The notes beneath the pieces were generated by a model. The model worked only from the letters and a program-made list of their open reading frames with translations, made no database searches and was not told the DNA's origin. This document shows positions 56,667-64,000 of a stretch of 64,000 nt of DNA, piece after piece. The stretch comes from 66-474 sp044464225 (lineage in GTDB: Bacteria > Pseudomonadota > Gammaproteobacteria > Xanthomonadales > Rhodanobacteraceae): contig JBIQLN010000008.1 of the NCBI GenBank assembly GCA_044464225.1, forward strand, positions 67,718 through 131,717, given 5' to 3'. Position numbers and translations under genes: made by a program. How positions within the stretch are numbered: position 1 is the stretch's first letter; each line of letters begins with the position of its first letter.

Positions 56667-58955
56667 ATGAGCGATCGCACGCGACGGCTGCTGCGCGAAG
56701 CCGCCGCGCTGTTGTTGTTCCCGCTGGCCGTGTACCTGTTCGCGTGCCTGGTCGGTTACAGCGCGACCGATCCGGGTTGGTGGCATTCGGGCGTACCGGG
56801 GCAGCCTGTCCGCAACTTCGGAGGATCGGTCGGGGCGTACCTTGCCGATTTGCTGTTCCATCTGTTCGGCGTCGTCGCATACGCCTTTCCGGTACTGCTG
56901 GTCGTGCTGGCGGTCGGCGTGTTGCGGGGCTGGTACCGGCGCAACGAAAACGAGAACAAGTGGGAGCCCAGCCTGCGCCTGATCGGTTTCGTGGCGTTCT
57001 TCGTGGGCTGTTGCGGATTGGCCTGGCTGCATGCGTCCGATCCGGAATGCAGCAACGTCGCCGCCGCGGGTGGCCTGCTTGGCTGCGGCGCGGGAGGCAT
57101 CCTGCACCGCGGCTTCGGCGAACTCGGCGCGTTGTTGTTGCTGTTCGCACTGGCGCTGATCGCCATCACGTGGATCACGGGGCTGTCGTGGTTCCGGGTG
57201 ATGGACTGGACCGGGCAACAGGTGTTGACGGGTGCCGCGTGGGCGCGCGGCAAGTTGAAACGTGCCCCGGAAACCCTGGCTGCGCGCGCGGCGCGGGTGG
57301 AGCGCGAAACCGCGCGCAAGCAGGACAGCGAACGCCGCGCCAAACGCGAGCCGGTCCGGATCGAACCCGCACCCGCGCCGATCGTCAAGAGCGAGCGTGC
57401 CAGGCGCGAAACCCAGATTCCGCTGTTCACCGGGGCAGCCTCGGAAGGCGAGGTACCGCCGCTGTCGCTGCTGGAAGAGGCCAAGCCGCAGGCCGGCAAA
57501 GGCTACTCCGAGGAAACACTCGAAGTACTGTCGCGCCAGGTCGAAATGAAGCTGAAGGATTTCCGCATCGACGCGCACGTGGTGTCGGCGCACCCCGGTC
57601 CGGTGATCACCCGCTTCGAACTGGAACCTGCACCCGGCGTGCGCGGCAGCCAGATCTCGTCGCTGGACAAGGACATCGCACGCGGCCTGTCGCTGGTCAG
57701 CGTGCGCGTGGTCGACGTGATTCCCGGCAAGAACGTGATCGGCCTCGAGATCCCGAACGCGCACCGCGAGATCGTGTATCTGTCGGAAATTTTCGGGTCG
57801 CGCGAATACGGCGATGCGCGCTCGCCGCTGTCGCTGGCGCTCGGCAAGGACATCGGCGGTCGGCCTGCCGTGGTCGATCTCCAGAAGATGCCGCACCTGC
57901 TGGTGGCGGGCACCACGGGTTCGGGCAAGTCGGTGGCATTGAACGCGATGGTGCTGTCGCTGCTGTTCAAGGCCAAGCCGGCCGACGTGCGCATGATCAT
58001 GATCGACCCGAAGATGCTGGAGCTGTCGGTGTACGACAAGATCCCGCATCTGCTGGCGCCGGTCGTGACCGACATGAAGGAGGCCGCCAACGCGCTGCGC
58101 TGGTGCGTCGCCGAAATGGAGCGCCGCTACAAACTGATGGCGGCGGTGGGCGTGCGCAACCTTGCCGGCTTCAACAAGAAGGTGCGCGACGCCGAGGCCG
58201 CCGGCCAGCCGCTGCCCGATCCGTTGTTCAAGGCCAATCCTGACGCGCCGGAAGAGAAAGCCGAGCCGCTGCAGCCGCTGCCATTCATCGTCGTGATCAT
58301 CGACGAATTCGCCGACATGATGATGATCGTCGGCAAGAAGGTCGAGGAATTGATCGCACGGCTCGCTCAGAAGGCGCGGGCCGCGGGCGTGCACCTGATC
58401 CTGGCGACGCAGCGCCCGTCGGTGGACGTGATCACCGGCCTCATCAAGGCCAACATCCCGACCCGCATCGCGTTCCAGGTTTCATCGAAGATCGATTCGC
58501 GCACCATCCTCGACCAGTCCGGCGCGGAAACGCTGCTGGGCAATGGCGACATGCTGTACCTGCCGCCCGGCACCGCCACGCCGGAGCGCGTGCACGGCGC
58601 GTTCGTGGGCGACGATGACGTGCACAAGGTGGTCGAGTGGCTGCGCACGCAGGGCGAGCCGAACTACATCGAAGGCGTGCTGGAAGAAGTTCAGACGCTG
58701 GGCGACGGCAAGATCATCAACGAATCCGGCTTGCCCGAGGAAGAAGACGGCAACGATGACAACGCGCTGTACGACAAGGCCGTGCACATCGTCACCAGCA
58801 GCCGGCGCGCATCGATTTCCGGCGTGCAGCGGCACCTCCGCATCGGCTACAACCGGGCCGCGCGCCTGATAGAACAGATGGAGCAGGAGGGCGTGGTGAG
58901 CGCACCCCAGCACAACGGACAGCGGGAAGTCATTGCACCGCCCCCGCCATCATAG
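56667..58955 (+). CDS. ftsK: DNA translocase FtsK
   Basis: 762 residues. Four membrane segments occupy residues ~10-190. A relatively short linker is followed by the motor domain with Walker A GTTGSGKS, FIVVIIDEFADMMM Walker B, and a C-terminal gamma winged helix (RASISGVQRHLRIGYNRAARLIEQME) that reads KOPS sites. It couples chromosome segregation to division. The ATG at 56667 is chosen; a TTG at 56619 has GAGG before it and cannot be ruled out. Confidence 0.95.
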   Translation: MSDRTRRLLREAAALLLFPLAVYLFACLVGYSATDPGWWHSGVPGQPVRNFGGSVGAYLADLLFHLFGVVAYAFPVLLVVLAVGVLRGWYRRNENENKWEPSLRLIGFVAFFVGCCGLAWLHASDPECSNVAAAGGLLGCGAGGILHRGFGELGALLLLFALALIAITWITGLSWFRVMDWTGQQVLTGAAWARGKLKRAPETLAARAARVERETARKQDSERRAKREPVRIEPAPAPIVKSERARRETQIPLFTGAASEGEVPPLSLLEEAKPQAGKGYSEETLEVLSRQVEMKLKDFRIDAHVVSAHPGPVITRFELEPAPGVRGSQISSLDKDIARGLSLVSVRVVDVIPGKNVIGLEIPNAHREIVYLSEIFGSREYGDARSPLSLALGKDIGGRPAVVDLQKMPHLLVAGTTGSGKSVALNAMVLSLLFKAKPADVRMIMIDPKMLELSVYDKIPHLLAPVVTDMKEAANALRWCVAEMERRYKLMAAVGVRNLAGFNKKVRDAEAAGQPLPDPLFKANPDAPEEKAEPLQPLPFIVVIIDEFADMMMIVGKKVEELIARLAQKARAAGVHLILATQRPSVDVITGLIKANIPTRIAFQVSSKIDSRTILDQSGAETLLGNGDMLYLPPGTATPERVHGAFVGDDDVHKVVEWLRTQGEPNYIEGVLEEVQTLGDGKIINESGLPEEEDGNDDNALYDKAVHIVTSSRRASISGVQRHLRIGYNRAARLIEQMEQEGVVSAPQHNGQREVIAPPPPS

Positions 58956-59119
58956 TTGTGCGATCATCCCTGGTCGCGGTTTCGCCGGAACAGCGGGTGT
59001 GTTGCGGGACCTGTTGGAACTGGGAGACCAGAACGGCCTTCCCCGGCCTGACTTCCCACAACGGCCGCCTTGGGCGAACCATGCGTATGTCGTCGAATTC
59101 GTGATGACTCGGACTTTTC

Positions 59120-59227
59120 GTCACCCCGGAATTACTCGCGCCATCCATGGCGTTCGCGCTACGCGCAACCGACTGCGTTCGCAATCCTGCAAACGCAGTC
59201 GGTTGCGATATCCGGGACCCGGTGACT
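59120..59227. repeat. Expanded intergenic repeat with nested hairpin
   Basis: The outer arms (GTCACCCCGGAAT and ATATCCGGGACCCGGTGAC) match those of the compact copy at 16174-16215. Inside lie a CCATCCATGG hairpin (59138-59152) and a perfect 15-bp stem (GCAACCGACTGCGTT / AACGCAGTCGGTTGC, 59165-59206). The rest of the gap 58956-59296 holds no gene. Confidence 0.7.
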
Positions 59228-59296
59228 TGAAAACGCAGGGTTTAACGCGATTCATCCGCCGCTGGCATCATTTGGCGCGCCATCAGGAGTCCCCTC

Positions 59297-59941
59297 ATGC
59301 GTAAATGGGTGTTGTGGGTTGTGTTGTCCTTGTTTGCGTGCACGGCCTTCGCCGCCACCGGCGCGCGTGCGCGGCTCGATGCCTTCGCCAATGGCCTGCA
59401 TTCATTGCGCGGCAACTTCAGCCAGACGGTGTACGACGCGCACGGCAACATCAGCGGTTCCAGCCACGGTCTGCTCGCGCTGCAGGCACCGCGCCTGTTC
59501 CGCTGGCAGGTCACCGATCCGTACCAGCAGCTGATCGTGGCCGACGGCAGGAAGGTGTGGGTGTATGAGCCCGACCTCGAGCAGGTGACGGTGCGCGACC
59601 AGGGCGCGGAGGAAGCGCACAGCCCGCTCACGGTACTTACCGACCTTTCGCAGCTCGACAGCGAATTCAAGACCACCGATGCCGGCAGCCGCGACGGGCT
59701 CGAATGGTTGAGGCTGGTGTCGCGCAGCAAGGAACCGCAATTCGAATATGCCGAAATCGGCTTCGACGCATCCGGCCCGCGCCGGATGATCTTCAAGGAC
59801 ACCCTCGGCAACCGCACCGAAATCGCGTTTTCGGGATGGGAACGCAATCCGCGGCTTCCGGCCGACTCGTTCAAGTTCGTGCCGCCCAAGGGCACCGACG
59901 TGGTGGGTGACGTCGGAGGGGAGAACCGGAACCCGCCGTGA
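59297..59941 (+). CDS. lolA: Outer-membrane lipoprotein carrier protein LolA
   Basis: 214 residues with a signal peptide (VVLSLFACTAFA). LolA pattern: LRGNFSQTVYDAHGNISGSSHGLLALQAPRLFRWQVTDPYQQLIVADG and KVWVYEPDLEQVTV. It carries lipoproteins across the periplasm from LolCDE to LolB. AGGAG lies 7 nt before the ATG. In many genomes it lies between ftsK and rarA, as here, but two other genes intervene before rarA. Confidence 0.96.
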   Translation: MRKWVLWVVLSLFACTAFAATGARARLDAFANGLHSLRGNFSQTVYDAHGNISGSSHGLLALQAPRLFRWQVTDPYQQLIVADGRKVWVYEPDLEQVTVRDQGAEEAHSPLTVLTDLSQLDSEFKTTDAGSRDGLEWLRLVSRSKEPQFEYAEIGFDASGPRRMIFKDTLGNRTEIAFSGWERNPRLPADSFKFVPPKGTDVVGDVGGENRNPP

Positions 59942-59953
59942 TGCCGGCGCGCT

Positions 59954-61690
59954 TCAGCGTTTCGTCGAGTCCGGCGAGGTACCACCCGGTTCCGGCGGGC
60001 ATGTCGCCGACGCCCATCGCACCGCTTCGGCGAAATCCCGGGCGAAGCGCAGGCGCACGCCGTCTTCCCGGATGCCCATGTCGGCCAGAATCGTGCGCGG
60101 CTGCTCGCGCAATCCGGAAAGGATCACCTGGGTATGGCTGCGGCGCAGCCGCTGCAGCATCTGCGCGAGCGCGGTGACGCCGCTGCTGTCGATCAGCGGA
60201 ACCTGGCCCATGCGCAGGATGAACACGCGCGGCGGCTTGAAGAACTGGTTCAATACGTCGTCCAGCCGGTTGGCCACGGCAAAAAACAACGGCCCCGAAA
60301 TCTGGTACGCCTCCACCCCTGGCGGCAACTGCGCGCGCTGGTCGGGACCGGTCGGATGGATGATGTCCGCCTGGTCGTCTTCGATCAGCGTCACCTGCGA
60401 TTCCATCGCCACCACGCCGGCCATCCGGTGCATGAACAGGAAGGCCGCCAACACCACGCCGGCCTGGATCGCGACGGTCAGGTCGAACACCACCGTGAGC
60501 ACGAAGGTGAGCAGCAAGACCGCGCGGTCCCCGATCGGCCCCGACATCAGGTGCCGGAAACTTTCGATTTCGGCCATCTTCCATGCCACCACCACCAGGA
60601 TCGCGGCCAGCGTCGCGAGCGGCACGTACTGGATCAGCGGCGCCAGCAGCAACATGAAGACGAGAAGGAAGGCTGCGTGCAGCATCCCCGCCACCGGCGT
60701 CCGGGCCCCGGAACGCACGTTGGTGGCGGTGCGCGCGATGGCACCGGTCGCAGGCAATCCGCCGAACAACGCGCTGCCGATGTTGGCGACACCCTGGGCG
60801 ACCAGCTCGCAATTCGAGCGATGGCGGCCCCCGATCATGCCGTCGGCCACCACGGCCGACAGCAACGATTCCACGCCGGCGAGGAAGGCGATCGTGAACG
60901 ACGCCGGCAGCAGTTCACGCGTCCGTTCGAACGGGATGTGCGGGATCGCGAAGGTCGGCAGTGCGTTCGGGATACCGCCGAAGCGCGTGCCGATCGTGTC
61001 GACGGGAAGCCCGATCAGGGCGACGACCGCGGCGCCGCCGACCACCACCAACAGGAAGCCCGGCCAGTTCGGTCGGTAGCGGCGCAGCAACATGATCGTC
61101 GCCACGCAGGCCACGGAAACCGCCACGGTCGCGGCGCTGAACCCGGGCAGGTGCTGTGCATAGGCCGCCCAGCGCGAAAAGAATTCCGCCGGCACTTTGC
61201 CCATGTCCAGGCCCAGCAGGTCCTTCACCTGGCTCGAAAAGATGCTCACCGCGATGCCGGCGGTGAAACCGGTGACCACCGGCTTCGGGATGTACTTCAG
61301 CAATGTCCCGAGACGCAGCACGCCCGCCGCAATCAACATGCAGCCGGCGAGCAGGGTGCACAGGATCAGGCCGCCGAAACCGTGCTTGTCGATGACGTTG
61401 AACACGACCGGGATGAACGCCGCCGTGGGGCCACCCACCTGCACCCGCGACCCGCCCAGCAGGGAAATCAGGAAGCCGGCGACGATCGCGGTATACAAGC
61501 CTTTTTCCGGCGTCGTGCCGGACGCGATCGCCAATGCCATCGCCAGCGGCAGTGCCACCACCGCCACGGTCAGGCCGGCCACCAGGTCGTGCCGGAAATC
61601 GTCGAAGTGATAGCCGCGACGCAGCAGCGTCACCAGCTTGGGGACGTACAACTGCAGGCTCGATGCGGCCACAGGCTGTGACGTGGACAT
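59954..61690 (-). CDS. SulP family anion transporter with STAS domain
   Basis: 578 residues. About 12 membrane segments contain the sulfate permease signatures (DLVAGLTVAVVALPLAMALAIASG, GGPTAAFIPVVFNV). A cytoplasmic STAS domain follows at residues ~450-560 (FILRMGQVPLIDSSGVTAL). It may carry sulfate, bicarbonate or dicarboxylates; the substrate cannot be told. It converges on lolA with a 12-nt gap. Confidence 0.93.
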   Translation of the reverse strand: MSTSQPVAASSLQLYVPKLVTLLRRGYHFDDFRHDLVAGLTVAVVALPLAMALAIASGTTPEKGLYTAIVAGFLISLLGGSRVQVGGPTAAFIPVVFNVIDKHGFGGLILCTLLAGCMLIAAGVLRLGTLLKYIPKPVVTGFTAGIAVSIFSSQVKDLLGLDMGKVPAEFFSRWAAYAQHLPGFSAATVAVSVACVATIMLLRRYRPNWPGFLLVVVGGAAVVALIGLPVDTIGTRFGGIPNALPTFAIPHIPFERTRELLPASFTIAFLAGVESLLSAVVADGMIGGRHRSNCELVAQGVANIGSALFGGLPATGAIARTATNVRSGARTPVAGMLHAAFLLVFMLLLAPLIQYVPLATLAAILVVVAWKMAEIESFRHLMSGPIGDRAVLLLTFVLTVVFDLTVAIQAGVVLAAFLFMHRMAGVVAMESQVTLIEDDQADIIHPTGPDQRAQLPPGVEAYQISGPLFFAVANRLDDVLNQFFKPPRVFILRMGQVPLIDSSGVTALAQMLQRLRRSHTQVILSGLREQPRTILADMGIREDGVRLRFARDFAEAVRWASATCPPEPGGTSPDSTKR

Positions 61691-61796
61691 GGCTATCCGT
61701 GCGAACGAACAAAAGCGCGTACTCTACTTTCGAACGCGCTGCGCATGTTGATCGGCGTCATGCTCCAGGTAGCCCGCGTCGGCTCGGGACATCCGC

Positions 61797-63461
61797 TCAC
61801 GGAAGGCGCTTGGCCGCCTGGTCGGCGCCGTTCTGGTGCAGGACGAGTGCGTCGACCTTGCCGTCCGCCCCGCGCTTGAAGCTGAGCCGGGCGTCGACCA
61901 CCGTGTAGTAGAACTCGTCTTTCGCGCTGGGGTAGACCGGAACCGCCGGCTGTCCGGTCAGCTGCGCCTTCAATTGGCCTTGGTCGAGCGTGATGTCGAA
62001 TACCGCGCCGGGTGCCAGTTGATAACGGCCGACGTACTGCTTCAGCGTCGCCGTGTCCAGGTGGACGGTCTTGTGGCCGCCGAGCTCCGCGGCTCCGGCG
62101 GCATCGAGTTTGGGCGCCGGCATGTCGTGGCCGCTCTGGTGCAGGACCAATGAATCCACCTTGCCCTTGTCGTCCCGCTTGAAGTCGATCCGGATGTCGG
62201 TGATCTTTGCAAAAAACTTGTCGGTGGCGTCCGGGAAGATCGGGAATGCGCCCTGGCCGGTGGCCTGTGCGAGCAGTTGGTCGCCTTGCTGCATCACCGT
62301 CAAGACGAAGTCCGAGGCAAGCCGGTACTCGCCGACGTAGTCCTGGAGCTGTTTCGGCGACAAGGCGATTTGTTTCCGGGCCGGCGCCAGGGGCGCGTCC
62401 GGGAGCAGCGTGGCGAAGCCGAGGTCGTCCACCGACTGCTGGATGTTGGTGAGGATCACCACGCCACGTGTTCCGTCGGCGGTGAAGCCCAGGAAGCTCG
62501 CGTAGCCGCCCGTCATCCCGTTGTGCCAGACCACGTCGCCCGACTTGCCGTGTTTCGTCATCCACGCCAGTCCGATGCGCTTGTCGCCGCCCACCGCGCG
62601 GCGTGGTTGGTGCGCGAACTTCATCGCGCGCCGCAGTGCGCCTTCGCCACGGCCCATGTTGGCTTCGAGGTAGCGCAGCATGTCCGCGCCGGTGCTGTTG
62701 ATCGCACCGGCGCCGGCCAGCGCGTCGAGATGCCAGGGTTGCGCGGGCTTGCCTTGCTCGTCGTGGCCCGGCGCCCACCTCGGATCGAGCGGTTCCTTCA
62801 GGGTGGCGCTGGTCGACGCCATGCCGAGCGGTCCGAAGATCCGCGATTGCAGGAGTTGCGGGTAGGAGGTCCCGGCGTGCCGGGCGAGGGCGTAGCCGAG
62901 CAGGCCCAGGCCGAGATTCGAATACTCGTACTTCGCGCCGGGGTCGCGCGGGAGCTTGTAATCGGCGAGGAACGATTTCAGCTTCACGGCATCGTAATCC
63001 GCGTAGGGGTCCTTCGGATCGGCAGGCTGCATGTTGGTCGGCAGGCGCGGCAGGCCGGAATCCTGCATCGCGAGTTCGCCGAGCGTGATCGTCTTGCCAT
63101 CGCGGGACGGAATCGTGAAACCGGGCAGCAGGTCGGCCACGGGCGTGTCCAGTTTCACCTCGCCGCGGTCCACCGCTTCGGCAAGCAGCGTCGCGGTGAA
63201 GGTCTTGGTGACCGAGCCGATCTGGAAGAGGGTGTCGGCATCCGGTGCCTTGCCGTTCGGCAGTTTGCCGAATCCGTAAACGTCGCTGCGCCCACCATCC
63301 ACCACCGCCACGACCATCGCCGGGTATTCACCGGCCGCGATGCGCGCCGTGATGGCTTGTTCGACACGCGCCGGCAGCAGTGGTGCCGACGATGGGGATG
63401 CCGCAGTCCCGGCGAGCGGAGTCGCGAACAGCAGCGCAAACAGGACGGGCAGGCGGCGCAT
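61797..63461 (-). CDS. Serine hydrolase of the beta-lactamase/DD-peptidase fold with two C-terminal repeats
   Basis: 554 residues with a signal peptide (LFALLFATPLAGTA). Active-site motifs: Ser83-x-x-Lys86 (GSVTK), Tyr180-Ser-Asn (EYSN) and HNG at 313-315 replacing the usual KTG. Two similar domains of ~78 residues follow, at about 368-445 and 468-545, each reading like YVGEYRLA then FKRDDKGKVDSLVLHQ. This is a class C-like penicillin-binding protein or esterase rather than a proven lactamase. GGAG lies 6-7 nt before the ATG. It has its own promoter with a palindrome. Confidence 0.9.
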   Translation of the reverse strand: MRRLPVLFALLFATPLAGTAASPSSAPLLPARVEQAITARIAAGEYPAMVVAVVDGGRSDVYGFGKLPNGKAPDADTLFQIGSVTKTFTATLLAEAVDRGEVKLDTPVADLLPGFTIPSRDGKTITLGELAMQDSGLPRLPTNMQPADPKDPYADYDAVKLKSFLADYKLPRDPGAKYEYSNLGLGLLGYALARHAGTSYPQLLQSRIFGPLGMASTSATLKEPLDPRWAPGHDEQGKPAQPWHLDALAGAGAINSTGADMLRYLEANMGRGEGALRRAMKFAHQPRRAVGGDKRIGLAWMTKHGKSGDVVWHNGMTGGYASFLGFTADGTRGVVILTNIQQSVDDLGFATLLPDAPLAPARKQIALSPKQLQDYVGEYRLASDFVLTVMQQGDQLLAQATGQGAFPIFPDATDKFFAKITDIRIDFKRDDKGKVDSLVLHQSGHDMPAPKLDAAGAAELGGHKTVHLDTATLKQYVGRYQLAPGAVFDITLDQGQLKAQLTGQPAVPVYPSAKDEFYYTVVDARLSFKRGADGKVDALVLHQNGADQAAKRLP

Positions 63462-63497
63462 GTGGGGCTCCGGTTTGGTCGCGGTCACGGTCGCAAG

Positions 63498-63540
63498 AGC
63501 CTAGCGTCCGGTTCGGCAACGTGTCAAGTTTACTTGACAC
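63498..63540 (-). promoter_or_regulatory. Serine hydrolase promoter with palindromic operator
   Basis: On the minus strand TTGACA (-35, 63527-63522), an 18-nt spacer and TAGGCT (-10, 63503-63498) lie about 37 nt before the ATG. A palindrome with 9-nt arms (GTGTCAAGT, spacer TT, ACTTGACAC; 63521-63540) covers the -35 box. A repressor bound there would block polymerase. It also lies 66 nt before rarA on the other strand. Confidence 0.65.
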
Positions 63541-63605
63541 ATGCCGGATGAATGGCTGCCCGCCACGCGGATGCCTGGAAGCGCGGGATTCCCTAAGATG
63601 CGGTG

Positions 63606-64000
63606 ATGCCACGTCGTACCGCCAGTCCCGCCAGCAGCACGCTGTTTCCCGAATCCGATGCGCTGAAGCCGCTGGCGGAGCGCATGCGGCCGCGCACCCT
63701 GGACGAGATCGTGGGGCAGGATCGCCTGCTCGGGCCGGGCACCGCGCTGCGGCGTGCGCTGGAAGCGGGCAGCGTGCATTCGATGGTGCTTTGGGGGCCG
63801 CCCGGCTGCGGCAAGACCACGCTGGCGTTGCTGGTCGCGCAATACGCCGACGCGCACTTCCAGGCGATCTCGGCGGTGCTGTCCGGACTCGCCGACGTGC
63901 GCAAGGCCCTGGCTGAAGCCGAGGGCCTGTACGCGCAGGGCCGGCGCAGCGTGTTGTTCGTGGACGAGGTGCACCGCTTCAACAAGGCCCAGCAGGACGC
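63606..64000 (+). CDS. rarA: Replication-associated recombination protein RarA, cut by the window edge
   Basis: The first 131 codons are present. AAA+ ATPase with Walker A WGPPGCGKTTLA, Walker B RSVLFVDEVHRFNKAQQD, and RPRTLDEIVGQDRLLGPGTALRRALEAG upstream, all typical of RarA/MgsA. It acts at stalled replication forks. The ATG at 63606 is the first in frame before the conserved core. The gene runs off the right edge. Confidence 0.95.
   Translation, partial: MPRRTASPASSTLFPESDALKPLAERMRPRTLDEIVGQDRLLGPGTALRRALEAGSVHSMVLWGPPGCGKTTLALLVAQYADAHFQAISAVLSGLADVRKALAEAEGLYAQGRRSVLFVDEVHRFNKAQQD

Overview
The window is GC-rich, densely coded and unmistakably gammaproteobacterial. Its gene neighbourhoods (smpB-ratA-ratB-bamE-fur-recN-hrcA-grpE-dnaK-dnaJ-dapB-carAB-greA-rpfE-recJ-prfB-lysS, then smc-zipA, then aat-trxB-ftsK-lolA-rarA) point to the Xanthomonadales/Lysobacterales, probably a free-living Rhodanobacteraceae-like relative rather than a plant-pathogenic Xanthomonas. 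Genus and species cannot be read from the sequence. It looks like ordinary chromosome: no prophage, insertion sequence or CRISPR array was seen.

Layout. 1-8.1 kb: a cut-off lipoprotein, a thiolase, a lipoprotein-type subtilisin autotransporter, a DUF1249 protein, an M3 peptidase and a tRNA cluster (Ala-Glu-Asp) with its own promoter and terminator. 8.2-19 kb: a CPA2 antiporter, a DUF885 peptidase-like protein, tmRNA (ssrA), a sulfotransferase, smpB, ratAB, bamE/fur back to back, and recN/hrcA back to back. 19-30 kb: heat-shock genes grpE, dnaK and dnaJ with two sigma-32-type promoters and a TMEM175-like channel gene wedged between dnaK and dnaJ, then dapB, a 2OG oxygenase and carAB. 30-44 kb: a tightly overlapping operon greA-abcF-rpfE-recJ, an island (O-methyltransferase, asnB, a small unknown, an exported methyltransferase, an FMN reductase, a membrane protein), then prfB with its programmed frameshift, and lysS. 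44-53 kb: yciI-bolA, smc, zipA, a PaiB-like protein, and a minus-strand group (acetyltransferase-like, aat, phasin, acyl-CoA-binding protein). 52.6-64 kb: an alpha/beta-hydrolase/cyclase fusion, trxB, ald, ftsK, lolA, a SulP transporter, a serine hydrolase and the start of rarA.

What stands out. (1) Upstream of asnB there is a complete-looking attenuator: a short reading frame with four Asn codons near its end, competing 1:2 and 2:3 pairings, and a strong intrinsic terminator. This would be ribosome-mediated attenuation by asparagine supply and is the best candidate here for something not commonly described. (2) The 447-residue hydrolase-cyclase fusion has lost the expected catalytic residues in both domains, so it looks like a double pseudoenzyme, perhaps a sensor. 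(3) A TMEM175-like channel gene sits inside the dnaK-dnaJ unit and overlaps dnaJ by 4 nt. (4) A near-perfect palindrome covers the -35 box of a serine hydrolase promoter next to rarA. (5) The 3' end of ssrA and its terminator appear partly duplicated about 180 bp downstream, like an old attachment-site scar.

The region matches, as far as I recall, the flank of the Xanthomonas rpf (DSF quorum-sensing) cluster, but rpfF, rpfC and rpfG are not in the window.
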